Shown one piece after another: positions 52,364 through 61,609 of a stretch of 64,000 bases of DNA. Within the stretch, counting starts at the first letter, position 1; each line of letters opens with the position of its first letter. This DNA comes from Hyphococcus flavus. GTDB taxonomy: Bacteria > Pseudomonadota > Alphaproteobacteria > Caulobacterales > Parvularculaceae. A program made the translations under genes and the position numbers. The stretch lies in contig NZ_CP118166.1 in the NCBI RefSeq assembly GCF_028748065.1, positions 2,991,501-3,055,500 on the forward strand, written 5' to 3'. The notes below the pieces were generated by a model. The model was not told the origin of the DNA, made no database searches, and saw nothing but the letters and a program-made list of their open reading frames with translations.

Positions 52364-54253
52364 ATGGGTAAGATAACCCCCGAAAACCAATCGGTTGTTG
52401 TGCGTTTTGCGGGAGATTCCGGCGACGGCGTTCAGCTCTTGGGCTCGCAATTTGCGGAATCTACGGCGCTCGCCGGCTCCGACTTTTCAACATTTCCGGA
52501 CTTTCCTGCGGAAATTCGCGCGCCCGTAGGGACGACCTTTGGCGTTTCGGCGTTTCAGATCAATCTTGGCGCAAGACGCATCTCAACTGCTGGCGACCAG
52601 CCAGACGTACTTGTGGCGCTGAACCCGGCTGCCCTGAAAGTAAACCTCCCGCTTTTACAGAAAGGCGCGCTGATTGTTCTGAATACGGACGCTTTCAACG
52701 AGCGGAACTTTTCCAAAGCGCACATAACCGCCGATCCACGCCAGACAGGTGAGCTTGACGATTATCAGGTCATTGAGATTGCGATCTCCACCCAGACCCT
52801 CGAAGCCGTAAAGCCGCACGGACTGTCAAAGTCGGACGCCGAACAGTGCAAAAACTTCTGGGCGCTCGGCGCCGTCTTGTGGATGTTCGGACGGGACCGC
52901 AAACCCATCGTCGAATGGGCGACGAAAAAATTTGCCAAAAAACCGTCGGAGATTCTGGCCGGCAACCTTGCGGCCCTCGACGCGGGCCATGCCTACGCCG
53001 AAACGGCTGAGCTTTCCGCCGAGATCCCACAATTCGTCATCGGCGAAGCGCCCATGGAAGCGGGCGAGTACCGCTCTATCACGGGCGCGGAAGCAATTGC
53101 GCTCGGCCTCGCCGCCGCCGGCGAACTCGCTGGCCGTGAGATCATGTTCTGCGGCTACCCGATTACCCCGGCGTCATCGATTTTGCATCACCTTTCAAAA
53201 ATGGGCGACCTCGGCATTGCAACATTTCAGGCCGAAGACGAAATCGCCGCTTGTTGCGCTGCTATAGGCGCATCATTCGGCGGCGCCATCGGCGTGACGT
53301 CATCATCCGGTCCCGGCATCGCGCTCAAAACGGAGGCCATCGGCCTCGGCATGGCGGTCGAACTACCGCTCGTCATCGTCAACTCCCAGCGCGGCGGCCC
53401 TTCCACCGGCTTGCCGACCAAAACCGAACAATCAGATCTTTATCAGGCCGTCTACGGACGAAACGCCGACGCACCCTTGCCCGTTATCGCCGCTGCCGGT
53501 CCCGGTGACTGTTTCGATGCTGCAATTGAAGCTACGCGCGCCGCGATCCGCCACATGACGCCGGTTTTTCTACTGACCGATGGGTACATCGCCAATGCAG
53601 CGGGTCCGTGGGAATTGCCGAACATGGATGACTACGAACCGATCCTGTCGAACGCCGTCAACGGCGATGCGGCGGGCAAGAACAACCCGACCGAGCTTAA
53701 AAAAGCGATCTGGAACCGCGACCAGTCGAGCCTTGGCCGTCCATGGGTGGCGCCGGGCATGGAGGGGCTCGCCCATCGTATTGGCGGGCTCGAAAAAGAT
53801 ATTGAAACCGGCGACATTTCCTATGACGCAGCGAACCATCAGGCCATGTCTGATCTACGCGCGAAGAAAGTCGCTGCCGTCGCCGAGTTCATTCCCGATC
53901 AGGAAGTAGAACAAGGACACACCAAAGGACCGCTCGCCGTTGTCGGCTGGGGATCGACCCATGGAGCCATCTGGCGAGCGGTTGAGGAAGCGCGGAACGA
54001 GGGTCTCGACGTCGCACAAGTCCACCTGCGCTGGCTCTCGCCATTACCAAAAAATCTCAGGCGGCTGTTATCCGATTACGACCGCGTGCTGCTGCCGGAA
54101 ATGAACATGGGCCAATGCGCGACTCTGTTGCGTGATAAGCTCGGCCTCAACGTCATCCAGCTCAACAAGACTTCCGGCCAGCCGTTTAAGGTCGCAGAAA
54201 TTTTAGGCGCCATCCGCGAAAATTATCCCGGCGCAAAACAGGCGGCGGAGTAG
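52364..54253 (+). CDS. korA: 2-oxoacid:ferredoxin oxidoreductase, alpha subunit (gamma-alpha fusion)
   Basis: A 629-residue subunit joining the gamma domain (VRFAGDSGDGVQLLG, about 9-190) and the pyrimidine-binding alpha domain (TGAEAIALGLAAAGELAGREI and GPSTGLPTKTEQSDL). With KorB it forms a thiamine-diphosphate enzyme that oxidatively decarboxylates 2-oxoglutarate (or pyruvate) to the CoA thioester, passing electrons to ferredoxin. The two-subunit form is the oxygen-tolerant type known from Mycobacterium and aerobic proteobacteria. korB follows 10 bp on. Confidence 0.93.
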   Translation: MGKITPENQSVVVRFAGDSGDGVQLLGSQFAESTALAGSDFSTFPDFPAEIRAPVGTTFGVSAFQINLGARRISTAGDQPDVLVALNPAALKVNLPLLQKGALIVLNTDAFNERNFSKAHITADPRQTGELDDYQVIEIAISTQTLEAVKPHGLSKSDAEQCKNFWALGAVLWMFGRDRKPIVEWATKKFAKKPSEILAGNLAALDAGHAYAETAELSAEIPQFVIGEAPMEAGEYRSITGAEAIALGLAAAGELAGREIMFCGYPITPASSILHHLSKMGDLGIATFQAEDEIAACCAAIGASFGGAIGVTSSSGPGIALKTEAIGLGMAVELPLVIVNSQRGGPSTGLPTKTEQSDLYQAVYGRNADAPLPVIAAAGPGDCFDAAIEATRAAIRHMTPVFLLTDGYIANAAGPWELPNMDDYEPILSNAVNGDAAGKNNPTELKKAIWNRDQSSLGRPWVAPGMEGLAHRIGGLEKDIETGDISYDAANHQAMSDLRAKKVAAVAEFIPDQEVEQGHTKGPLAVVGWGSTHGAIWRAVEEARNEGLDVAQVHLRWLSPLPKNLRRLLSDYDRVLLPEMNMGQCATLLRDKLGLNVIQLNKTSGQPFKVAEILGAIRENYPGAKQAAE

Positions 54254-54263
54254 GAAAAGAGTT

Positions 54264-55265
54264 ATGAACAAACCTCTCACCGCAAAAGATTTTGCCACCG
54301 ATCAGGAAGTGCGCTGGTGCCCCGGCTGCGGCGACTATGCGATCTTGAAATGCGTGCAGAAGACGCTCGCCGACGTTGAGGCCGACCCCAACAAGACCGT
54401 GTTCGTTTCCGGCATCGGCTGTTCGTCACGCTTTCCCTATTACATGAACGCCTATGGCTTCCACACGATCCACGGGCGCGCGCCGGCATTCGCTACGGGC
54501 CTGAAACTCGCAAACCCGGAGCTTGACGTGTGGCTCGTCACCGGCGACGGCGACGGGCTTTCCATCGGCGGCAATCATTTGCTGCATGTCTTGCGGCGCA
54601 ATCTCGATACGCAGATTTTGCTGTTCAACAACGAGATTTACGGACTGACGAAAGGCCAGTATTCGCCGACTTCCCGTGTCGGCACGCGCTCGCCCTCAAC
54701 ACCTACAGGTTCCATTGATGCGCCCGTCTCGCCCGGGGCGTTCGCTCTCGGCGCCAATGCGCGTTTCATCGCCCGCGGCATCGACACGGATGCGAAAAAC
54801 CTCTCGCCGGTGTTGAAAGCCGCGCGCGAATTCAAAGGCGCGGCATTCGTTGAAATCTTCCAGAACTGCATTGTCTACAACAAGGATCGGTTCGAAGATT
54901 TCGTCGCCAAGAAAACCGCGGCTGAAACACAAATCCATTGCGAGCATGGCAAGCCGCTGTTGTTTGCTAAGGGCGAAAAGGGCCTCAAACTCAACACGTC
55001 AACGCTGACGCTTGAGATTGTTGACGTGGGTGATAATGGCGTGCCCGTGGAAGACGTGCTTGTGCACGACGAAACCAACCGCGTCATGGCGCAAATGCTC
55101 TTGACGCTGCCCATGGGTTCTTACCCCATGCCGCTCGGCGTGATCTATCGCGACCCGGCGACCAGCTTCGACGACGCCTTCACCCATCACCACCCGACCC
55201 AGCGCAAACGCACAGGCAAAGTCGCCGACGCATTGCGCAAGGGAAGCGTTTGGAAGAAAAACTAA
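54264..55265 (+). CDS. korB: 2-oxoacid:ferredoxin oxidoreductase, beta subunit
   Basis: A 333-residue thiamine-diphosphate subunit. Cluster Cys in RWCPGCGDYAIL (19, 22) and the ISGIGCSSRFPYY region; ThDP/Mg motif GDGDGLSIGGNH...NNEIYGLTKGQ; later Cys in FQNCIVYN completes the 4Fe-4S site. Partner of KorA in one operon. No ferredoxin gene is adjacent. Confidence 0.94.
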   Translation: MNKPLTAKDFATDQEVRWCPGCGDYAILKCVQKTLADVEADPNKTVFVSGIGCSSRFPYYMNAYGFHTIHGRAPAFATGLKLANPELDVWLVTGDGDGLSIGGNHLLHVLRRNLDTQILLFNNEIYGLTKGQYSPTSRVGTRSPSTPTGSIDAPVSPGAFALGANARFIARGIDTDAKNLSPVLKAAREFKGAAFVEIFQNCIVYNKDRFEDFVAKKTAAETQIHCEHGKPLLFAKGEKGLKLNTSTLTLEIVDVGDNGVPVEDVLVHDETNRVMAQMLLTLPMGSYPMPLGVIYRDPATSFDDAFTHHHPTQRKRTGKVADALRKGSVWKKN

Positions 55266-55279
55266 AAACGGAAGCGCTG

Positions 55280-56572
55280 ATGTCAGTTATCGCCCCCTCT
55301 CGCCGATCGTTCTTTGGACTGTCGGCAGGCGCGGCAGGGTTAATGGCGGCAGCGCGCGCAACAGAAAAACCGATTCCTGAAGTTCGAGGCGCTGATCCTG
55401 TAACCCTGGCGCAGGACGAGAATTTCTGGTCCACAGTTCGCAGCCAGTATTATGTAACCAAGGCAGTCACCAATCTTGAAAATGGGTATTGGGGGATCAT
55501 GGCTGCGCCGGTCATGCGCGCTTATCAGGCGCATACGGAACGCGTGAATTTCGATAACACCATTTATGCCCGCAGCGATCTTTACGGTGATCTTGATGCG
55601 GTCAATGAACGGCTTGCCGGTTTTCTCGGTGTCGGCCAGGATGAAATTCTACTGACGCGCGGCGCCAGCGAAGCCCTGCAAATTCTTATCGGCGGATATA
55701 ACAAGCTCAAACCCGGCGACGCAGTTCTTTACGCCGACCTCGACTACAGCGCCATGAAGTCCGCCATGACCTGGCTGGAAAGTCGCCGCGGGGCGGAAGT
55801 CATCAAAATCAACCTGCCCGAACCAGCGACAAAAGCGTCTATCATTGACGCCTACCGTCAAGCATTTGAGCGTCATCCCAATCTGCGCCTTATGTTGCTG
55901 ACCCACGTCAACAATCTCACTGGGCTGATCCATCCGGTTAGGGAGATTACCACACTGGCGAAGGAACGCGGCATAGACGTTATCCTCGACAGTGCACACG
56001 CACTCGGTCAGGTTGATTTCAATCTCAATAACCTCGGCGCCGATTTCATCGGGTTCAATCTCCATAAATGGATTGGCGCGCCGATTGGCTGTGGCCTTAT
56101 CTACATTAAGAAAGACCGCATCAACGATATCGACCGGTTCATGAACGAGCCAGGCGCCGGGGATGATATCCGCACTCGCGCGCATACTGGCACGCTGAAT
56201 TTCGCAGCGCATTTGGCGATACCGGACGCGCTGGACTTTCATGAGATAGTCGGGGGATCGACTGCAAAAGAAGCGCGTCTCAGATATCTGCGAAACCTTT
56301 GGGTGCAAGCGGCGAGAGATATTCCCGGCGTTGATATTCTAACCCCTGATGACCCGGACATGGTCGCGGCGCTCACGTCGTTCCGTATCAAAGGACGTAA
56401 AACAACCGAAGAAAACAACACTATCGTCGATGAATTGAAGGAAAAGCACGGGATATTCACGGTACGGCGTACGGGCCCCGCCGCCGGCGACTGCGTGCGC
56501 GTCACGCCCGCGCTCTACAATACGCCAGAAGAGATGGCGCTTTTGCCGAAAGCACTGACGGCGCTAAGCTGA
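55280..56572 (+). CDS. Tat-exported class V aminotransferase (isopenicillin-N epimerase / cysteine desulfurase-like)
   Basis: A 430-residue PLP enzyme. Start at 55280 (GGAAG upstream) gives a twin-arginine signal peptide: PSRRSFFGLSAGAAGLMAAARA. The fold-type I core has the PLP Asp/His stretch DSAHALGQVDF and the Schiff-base Lys in FNLHKWIGAP. Relatives include isopenicillin-N epimerase-like and Tat-secreted aminotransferases; export by Tat implies that PLP is bound in the cytoplasm first. It lies 14 bp after korB. Confidence 0.85.
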   Translation: MSVIAPSRRSFFGLSAGAAGLMAAARATEKPIPEVRGADPVTLAQDENFWSTVRSQYYVTKAVTNLENGYWGIMAAPVMRAYQAHTERVNFDNTIYARSDLYGDLDAVNERLAGFLGVGQDEILLTRGASEALQILIGGYNKLKPGDAVLYADLDYSAMKSAMTWLESRRGAEVIKINLPEPATKASIIDAYRQAFERHPNLRLMLLTHVNNLTGLIHPVREITTLAKERGIDVILDSAHALGQVDFNLNNLGADFIGFNLHKWIGAPIGCGLIYIKKDRINDIDRFMNEPGAGDDIRTRAHTGTLNFAAHLAIPDALDFHEIVGGSTAKEARLRYLRNLWVQAARDIPGVDILTPDDPDMVAALTSFRIKGRKTTEENNTIVDELKEKHGIFTVRRTGPAAGDCVRVTPALYNTPEEMALLPKALTALS

Positions 56573-56598
56573 ACGGTAATTCTACTCCATAAGAAGCG

Positions 56599-56925
56599 CT
56601 ACTGCCCCACCAGGCGAGTATAAATGATCGCGCCGACAAACAGCACCGTCAAAAGCAAAAAGAATCCGCCCGACAGCCACAGCGGAATGCGCGAGGCGAA
56701 ACGCTGCAGTCCTGTAGCACTGACGATGCGTCCTGCGATGGAACCGGCAATCGCTGCGATCAGCCCGTAACCCTGCCATTGCAGGAATGCAGAGACGCGG
56801 TTCCAGCCGCGGGTGAAGCCGCTGCCGTCTGCTTCCAGCGTCATATAGGCGTTAAAGCCGAGATAAACACACACCGCCCACGCGATGAGGCAGACCCAGA
56901 CCATGAGACCGGCGATCATACGCAT
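56599..56925 (-). CDS. Small membrane protein, 108 aa
   Basis: Three predicted membrane helices (about 4-27, 50-72, 82-103), no recognised family. It follows the secreted 342-residue protein by 4 bp on the minus strand, so they are likely cotranscribed. Confidence 0.7.
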   Translation of the reverse strand: MRMIAGLMVWVCLIAWAVCVYLGFNAYMTLEADGSGFTRGWNRVSAFLQWQGYGLIAAIAGSIAGRIVSATGLQRFASRIPLWLSGGFFLLLTVLFVGAIIYTRLVGQ

Positions 56926-56929
56926 CGCT

Positions 56930-57958
56930 CTAGTCTCCCTGCCAGTAGGACGAATATTCAGTACCCGTCCAATAGATCAGCACCGACGAGGCGCCTTCCT
57001 TGCCAATGGTAATCGCGTCGCCTTTCAGCGCCGGTGGCGGCGTCCCGCCCGCACCCTGGTTTGCCGGGCCGGTATGCAAGCTCCACCAATCGACCGAGTC
57101 GAAATAGGCGGGCGTCAAATGCGCGCCCATGCGTCCCGTCATGCCTACGACGTTTCCGTAGGTAAGCGCCCGGCAGAAGAATAGCCCGCGCTTGCCATCG
57201 GCTTTTCGGATGATGGGAACCACCTGATCGTGTGCGTCGTCGGCGTCGAAATCGCCTCCCAGCTCCACCGGGGTGAGATACGGCGTAATTTGATAGCGCT
57301 CATAATCGAGCCCGCATGAGCCCATCATCTCAATCAATTCGGGCGTGACCTTACGAAGCTCGGTCATTTCCGCGACCTCCGCTGCTTCAAGCTGATATTC
57401 ACGTTCCGTCTTAGGCCATGTCATGCAGACATTGAATTTCAGATAGTTGAGACGGGCTCTTTCACCCTTGTCGAGGTCGGCGAGGCCCATATCCTTGATC
57501 GTCAGCGCACCGCGTCCCGGCTGGTCCTGCGGATCGACCCCGCCAGCGTCGTTAGGCCGGTAGCCGCCCGTGCCCGTAAGCGCCGGATCGAATCCAAACA
57601 ACCGCAAGCCCTGGGGCGCGTTGACTTCGCCCGTGTTCGGCCCGGTGTTGTCAGCATTCCTGAAATGCCAGCCGTAAATCTGGCGCGGGTTCGGCCCATT
57701 TCGCGGCGGCGTCATCTGAGTCAGGTCGAGGCCATTCTCGTCATTGAGTCGAATGTCCCAACCATGGCTCGAACGCTTTAACTGAAACGTCCAACCGGGC
57801 CCTTCGATATATTCGTTGAAATCGCGATTACCCGCCACTTCGCGTGAGAGCAACACCGCGCTGCGCCCCTCTGTGGGTTCGCATTTTTGCGCGAATGCCG
57901 GCGCCAGCGATGCCAGCAACGCAGCAACTCCAACGATAGAGATTTTGATAGACCGCAT
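56930..57958 (-). CDS. Exported hypothetical protein, 342 aa
   Basis: Sec signal peptide with cleavage near PAFA-QKC. The mature protein is rich in Trp/Gly/Asn loops (WTFQLKRSSHGWDIRL, YGWHFRNADNTGPNTG, WWSLHTGPANQG), with five Cys, and looks like a beta-rich periplasmic protein. No family recognised. Downstream of gabT by 20 bp on the same strand. Confidence 0.7.
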   Translation of the reverse strand: MRSIKISIVGVAALLASLAPAFAQKCEPTEGRSAVLLSREVAGNRDFNEYIEGPGWTFQLKRSSHGWDIRLNDENGLDLTQMTPPRNGPNPRQIYGWHFRNADNTGPNTGEVNAPQGLRLFGFDPALTGTGGYRPNDAGGVDPQDQPGRGALTIKDMGLADLDKGERARLNYLKFNVCMTWPKTEREYQLEAAEVAEMTELRKVTPELIEMMGSCGLDYERYQITPYLTPVELGGDFDADDAHDQVVPIIRKADGKRGLFFCRALTYGNVVGMTGRMGAHLTPAYFDSVDWWSLHTGPANQGAGGTPPPALKGDAITIGKEGASSVLIYWTGTEYSSYWQGD

Positions 57959-57978
57959 GAAACTCCCCCTTTGATGCG

Positions 57979-59289
57979 TCAGCTTTTCAGCGCAGCCTCC
58001 GTCGCATCGGCGAAAATGTCGAGCCCTTCGTTCAGTAGGTCATCCGAAATCACCAGCGGCACGAGGCTGCGCAGGCACTGGGCGTAGGCGCCCGCTGTGG
58101 TCATGATGAGACCGCGTTTGCGTGCTTCCAGCAAGATTGCAGCCGCAGCGTCGCCATTTGGCTTGTTAGGGTCGCCATCCTTGACGAATTCCAGCGCCAT
58201 CATGCCGCCCACGCGGCGCACGTCGCCGATCACGCCCTTGCCGACGCCCGACTGCAGTTCTTTCCAGCGTTTTTCCGTCTGGGCGCCGATTTCTTCTGCA
58301 CGCTGTAAAAGCCCCTCTTCCTCTATGATCTGGAACACAGCGAGCGCGGCCGCGCAAGCGACCGGATTGCCGCCATAAGTGGAACCCATAGAGCCCGGCA
58401 CGACCTTATCCATCAGTTCCGCCTTGCCCGTAAGCGCAGACAGCGGCAGGCCGGCGGCAATGGATTTCGCAACGCAGATAAAGTCCGGCTCAACGCCCGC
58501 TTTTTCAAAGGCAAAGTAATGACCGGTGCGGCCCATGCCGGACTGGATTTCGTCCGCAACCAACAAGATGCCGTGTTCGTCGCATTTCTTGCGCAAACCT
58601 TCGAGAAACTCTTTCGGCGCCGGATTAAAGCCGCCCTCGCCCTGCACCGGCTCGACAATCATCGCAGCGACTTCATTGGCGTTGATCGCCGTTTTGAAAA
58701 TGTGATCGAGACAGGAGAGCGACCCCTCGACCGAGATACCATGATATTGATCTGGATACGGTGCATGAAACACCGCCGGCACGTAGGGACCGAACCCGAC
58801 TTTGTAAGGCTTCGACTTGCCCGTCAGCGTTGTCGCCAAAAGCGTACGACCGTGAAATGCGCCCTCAAATGCAATTACACCAGGGCGCCCCGTAATCTGG
58901 CGGGCAAATTTGATTGAATTCTCTACCGCCTCGGCGCCGGAATTAAAAAGCGCTGTTTTCTTCGGCGTATCGCCAGGCGCTAATCGGTTCAGGTTTTCGC
59001 ATACCTCAATATAGCTTTCATACTGCGCGATGCCGAACGCAGTATGGATGAACTCTTCCGACTGCTTTTTGATGGCTTCAACGACTTTCGGATGCGCGTG
59101 TCCTACATTCAAGACACCGATGCCGCCAATGAAGTCGATATAACGCTTACCCTCGACGTCCCATAGCTCGGCGCCCTTGGCCCGGGCCGCATAAATCCCT
59201 GATTTGGATGGCAAGCCTAGAGGGCAAGCCTCGTCACGACGGGCTTTCAGGCTTTCATTACTGGCGAATTCGTTTTTTCCGTGGTCCAT
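57979..59289 (-). CDS. gabT: Class III aminotransferase, 4-aminobutyrate type
   Basis: A 436-residue PLP aminotransferase. VADEIQSGMGRTGHYFAFE and the PLP Lys in CVAKSIAAGLPLSALTGK are the class III hallmarks; AFHGRTLLATTLTGK and VVPGSMGSTYGGNPVACAAAL match GabT best. Converts 4-aminobutyrate and 2-oxoglutarate to succinate semialdehyde and glutamate; related 5-aminovalerate or ornithine enzymes are possible. GGAG about 9 nt before the start. No gabD in the window. Confidence 0.87.
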   Translation of the reverse strand: MDHGKNEFASNESLKARRDEACPLGLPSKSGIYAARAKGAELWDVEGKRYIDFIGGIGVLNVGHAHPKVVEAIKKQSEEFIHTAFGIAQYESYIEVCENLNRLAPGDTPKKTALFNSGAEAVENSIKFARQITGRPGVIAFEGAFHGRTLLATTLTGKSKPYKVGFGPYVPAVFHAPYPDQYHGISVEGSLSCLDHIFKTAINANEVAAMIVEPVQGEGGFNPAPKEFLEGLRKKCDEHGILLVADEIQSGMGRTGHYFAFEKAGVEPDFICVAKSIAAGLPLSALTGKAELMDKVVPGSMGSTYGGNPVACAAALAVFQIIEEEGLLQRAEEIGAQTEKRWKELQSGVGKGVIGDVRRVGGMMALEFVKDGDPNKPNGDAAAAILLEARKRGLIMTTAGAYAQCLRSLVPLVISDDLLNEGLDIFADATEAALKS

Positions 59290-59405
59290 CGGGGCGGCTC
59301 CGCTTTTGAGGCGATCAGGTAACGCCGCTCTAGCACGTTAAAATATAAAGTGAAGGGGCTGCGTCCCGGCCTTTTATTAAGCGCCCTAACGGCTAGGATA
59401 GCACC

Positions 59406-60581
59406 ATGTTTACCAAGTTTTTCCATGAGCTGAAATCCGCCGGTCTACCCGTTTCACTGCGCGAGTATTTGACCCTGGTGGAAGCGATGAACGCTGACCT
59501 CGCTAACCGCAAGGTTGAGGATTTTTATTATCTCTCACGTTCCGCCCTGGTGAAGGACGAACGCAATCTCGATAAGTTCGATCGTGTTTTCGCACATGTG
59601 TTCAAGGGGCTGGAGTCAATTTCCGAAGACCTGGCGGCGGAAATCCCTGAGGACTGGCTGAAGCTGATGACCGAGCGTTACTTCACCGAAGAGGAAATGA
59701 AGGAGATCGAAGCGCTCGGCGGCTGGGACAAACTGATGGAGACGCTGAAAGAACGGCTGAAAGAACAAAGTAAGCGTCATCAGGGCGGAAATAAATGGAT
59801 CGGCACGGGCGGCACGTCACCATTTGGTTCCGGCGGCTACAATCCGGAAGGCGTGCGGATTGGTAATGAAGGCAAACGTCAGGGCCGCGCCGTCAAGGTC
59901 TGGGAAAAGCGAGAATATAAAAACCTTGACGACTCAATTGAGCTTGGCACTCGCAACATCAAAATGGCATTACGCAAATTACGCAAGTTCGCGCGCGAAG
60001 GCGCGCCCGATGAATTCGATCTCGACAACACTATCGATGCGACAGCGCGCGCAGGGTATCTTGACATCAAAATGCGCCCCGAACGGCGTAACACAATCAA
60101 GGTGCTGATCTTTTTTGACGTTGGCGGATCAATGGATCCGTTCATCAAAATTTCTGAAGAACTTTTCTCTGCCGCGCGCGCCGAATTCAAACATATGGAA
60201 TATTTTTACTTCCACAATTGCCTTTACGACTACGTATGGAAGGACAACCGCCGCCGCTGGTCGGAAAAGACACCCACATGGGACGTGCTGCATAAATACC
60301 CCCATGACTACAAAGTTATTTTTGTCGGCGATGCATCCATGTCGCCTTACGAAATTACCGTCCCGGGCGGGTCGGTCGAATATTTCAATGAAGAAGCCGG
60401 GGCGATCTGGATGCAGCGGCTGACTGGTATCTACGAGCGTGCTGTGTGGTTAAATCCGGTGCAACAAGACAATTGGGATTATGTGCCGTCAACGCAGCTC
60501 ATGCGGGAACTATTGAGTAACCGTATGTATCCGCTGACGCTCGGCGGAATAGAAAAGGCAATGGCGGAACTCAAACGTTGA
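59406..60581 (+). CDS. CoxE-like vWA-domain protein
   Basis: A 391-residue protein of the family usually paired with a MoxR-type AAA ATPase. N-terminal helical domain (FTKFFHELKSAGLPVSLREYL) and a C-terminal vWA-like domain with DVGGSM in place of DxSxS. No MoxR ATPase gene is next to it. AGGATAGCACC before the ATG. It converges with the Hpt gene, overlapping by 11 bp. Confidence 0.9.
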   Translation: MFTKFFHELKSAGLPVSLREYLTLVEAMNADLANRKVEDFYYLSRSALVKDERNLDKFDRVFAHVFKGLESISEDLAAEIPEDWLKLMTERYFTEEEMKEIEALGGWDKLMETLKERLKEQSKRHQGGNKWIGTGGTSPFGSGGYNPEGVRIGNEGKRQGRAVKVWEKREYKNLDDSIELGTRNIKMALRKLRKFAREGAPDEFDLDNTIDATARAGYLDIKMRPERRNTIKVLIFFDVGGSMDPFIKISEELFSAARAEFKHMEYFYFHNCLYDYVWKDNRRRWSEKTPTWDVLHKYPHDYKVIFVGDASMSPYEITVPGGSVEYFNEEAGAIWMQRLTGIYERAVWLNPVQQDNWDYVPSTQLMRELLSNRMYPLTLGGIEKAMAELKR

Positions 60582-60939
60582 TCAGACCTTCTTCGCGACC
60601 ACCCACGACATTCTGCGCGGCCTCAATCACATCCTTGGATTTGCGCTTAAGCGCTTCGAGCAACATCTTGCGCGCTTTTTCCTTATTGCCGACATCGCCA
60701 GTCAACGTCTCCGCTTCCTGACACAAATCACCAACATCCCAGGCGCCTACGCCACGTGCGGCGCCTTTTAACGTATGTGCAGTGTTTTTCCAGGAGTAAT
60801 CGTCAATAGCCGGATCGAACTTTTCCAGAAGCATTCCAAGCTGTTCAACAAAGATGCTAAGCACTTCATCGCGCAACGTATCGTCGCCCATGACATACTT
60901 ATTGAGATGGTTGAAATCGATCGCACTTGCCGCCGTCAT
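60571..60939 (-). CDS. Hpt-domain phosphotransfer protein
   Basis: A 122-residue four-helix Hpt protein with the phospho-His motif NTAHTLKGAARGVGAWDVGDLC. It should shuttle phosphate between receivers. No kinase is adjacent; the REC-kinase at 13331 is one candidate partner in this window. A CtrA-type box lies 84 bp upstream. Confidence 0.88.
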   Translation of the reverse strand: MTAASAIDFNHLNKYVMGDDTLRDEVLSIFVEQLGMLLEKFDPAIDDYSWKNTAHTLKGAARGVGAWDVGDLCQEAETLTGDVGNKEKARKMLLEALKRKSKDVIEAAQNVVGGREEGLINV

Positions 60940-61023
60940 AACTATCAGCCTGTCTTTGCATGTTTAATGACGAAAATGTAAGGCGCGATTGCTACAATGC
61001 CGTTAAAATTTTATCAGCCAGCG

Positions 61024-61038
61024 TTAACAGCACATTAA
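61024..61038. promoter_or_regulatory. CtrA-type box TTAA-N7-TTAA
   Basis: TTAACAGCACATTAA, exact TTAA-N7-TTAA, in the intergenic region upstream of the Hpt gene (84 bp before its ATG) and next to the terminator of the following gene. Confidence 0.5.
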
Positions 61039-61044
61039 TAAATT

Positions 61045-61077
61045 AAGGCCGCGTTTTCATTTTAAAAACGCGGCCTT
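61045..61077 (-). terminator. Intrinsic terminator of the acidic repeat-protein gene
   Basis: Thirteen-base-pair perfect stem AAGGCCGCGTTTT/AAAACGCGGCCTT with a 7-nt loop, about 32 nt after the stop at 61109. On the minus strand it is followed by the A/T-rich AATTTATTAATG, consistent with transcription ending there. Confidence 0.8.
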
Positions 61078-61108
61078 GTTTGGGTTTTACCGATTTTGGC
61101 GAAGACAA

Positions 61109-61609
61109 TTAGTTGTTAGGATCGTCATCTTCAGTGGCTTCGTCTGCCGCTTCTTCTGCTGTCTCTTCAGCTTCGTCGGCTGCAGCTTCAGCATCATCCA
61201 TCATATCACTGGCGGCTTCTTCGACATCGCTCGCCATTTCATCCATGGCTTCGCCGGCATCTTCAGCCATTTCTTCAGCTTCGTCCATGGCGTCGCCCGC
61301 CATTTCCTCGGCTGAGTCCATTGCATCACCAGCCATCTCGCCGGCCTCATCCATGGCGTCGCCAGCCATGTCGCCCGTGTCTTCAGCGGCTTCTTCCATG
61401 GCGTCCGCGGCGCTGTCGCCTTCATCAGATGACATAGCGTCATCTACATCATCGGCCATGTCTTCGGCTGCGTCCGCTGCATCATCAGCAGCATCTTCAA
61501 CGGCTTCCACAGCATCATTTGTCGTCGATTCAGCATCGCGATTGGTCAACTTCATCAGTCCGATAATGACCGCTAAAGCGACTGCGATCACAAGAAGTAT
61601 TCTAAGCAT
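61109..61609 (-). CDS. Membrane-anchored acidic protein with 11-residue repeats
   Basis: A 166-residue protein with an N-terminal membrane helix (LRILLVIAVALAVIIGLM), then about 140 residues almost entirely of Ala, Asp, Glu, Met, Ser and Thr. In the middle an 11-residue unit repeats: GDMAGDAMDEA, GEMAGDAMDSA, EEMAGDAMDEA, EEMAEDAGEAM. This hendecad pattern predicts a long, highly acidic, amphipathic helix, comparable in period (not sequence) to LEA-3 proteins. No Cys, Trp or Tyr in the repeat part. Function unknown. The DNA shows matching imperfect 33-bp repeats. Confidence 0.75.
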   Translation of the reverse strand: MLRILLVIAVALAVIIGLMKLTNRDAESTTNDAVEAVEDAADDAADAAEDMADDVDDAMSSDEGDSAADAMEEAAEDTGDMAGDAMDEAGEMAGDAMDSAEEMAGDAMDEAEEMAEDAGEAMDEMASDVEEAASDMMDDAEAAADEAEETAEEAADEATEDDDPNN

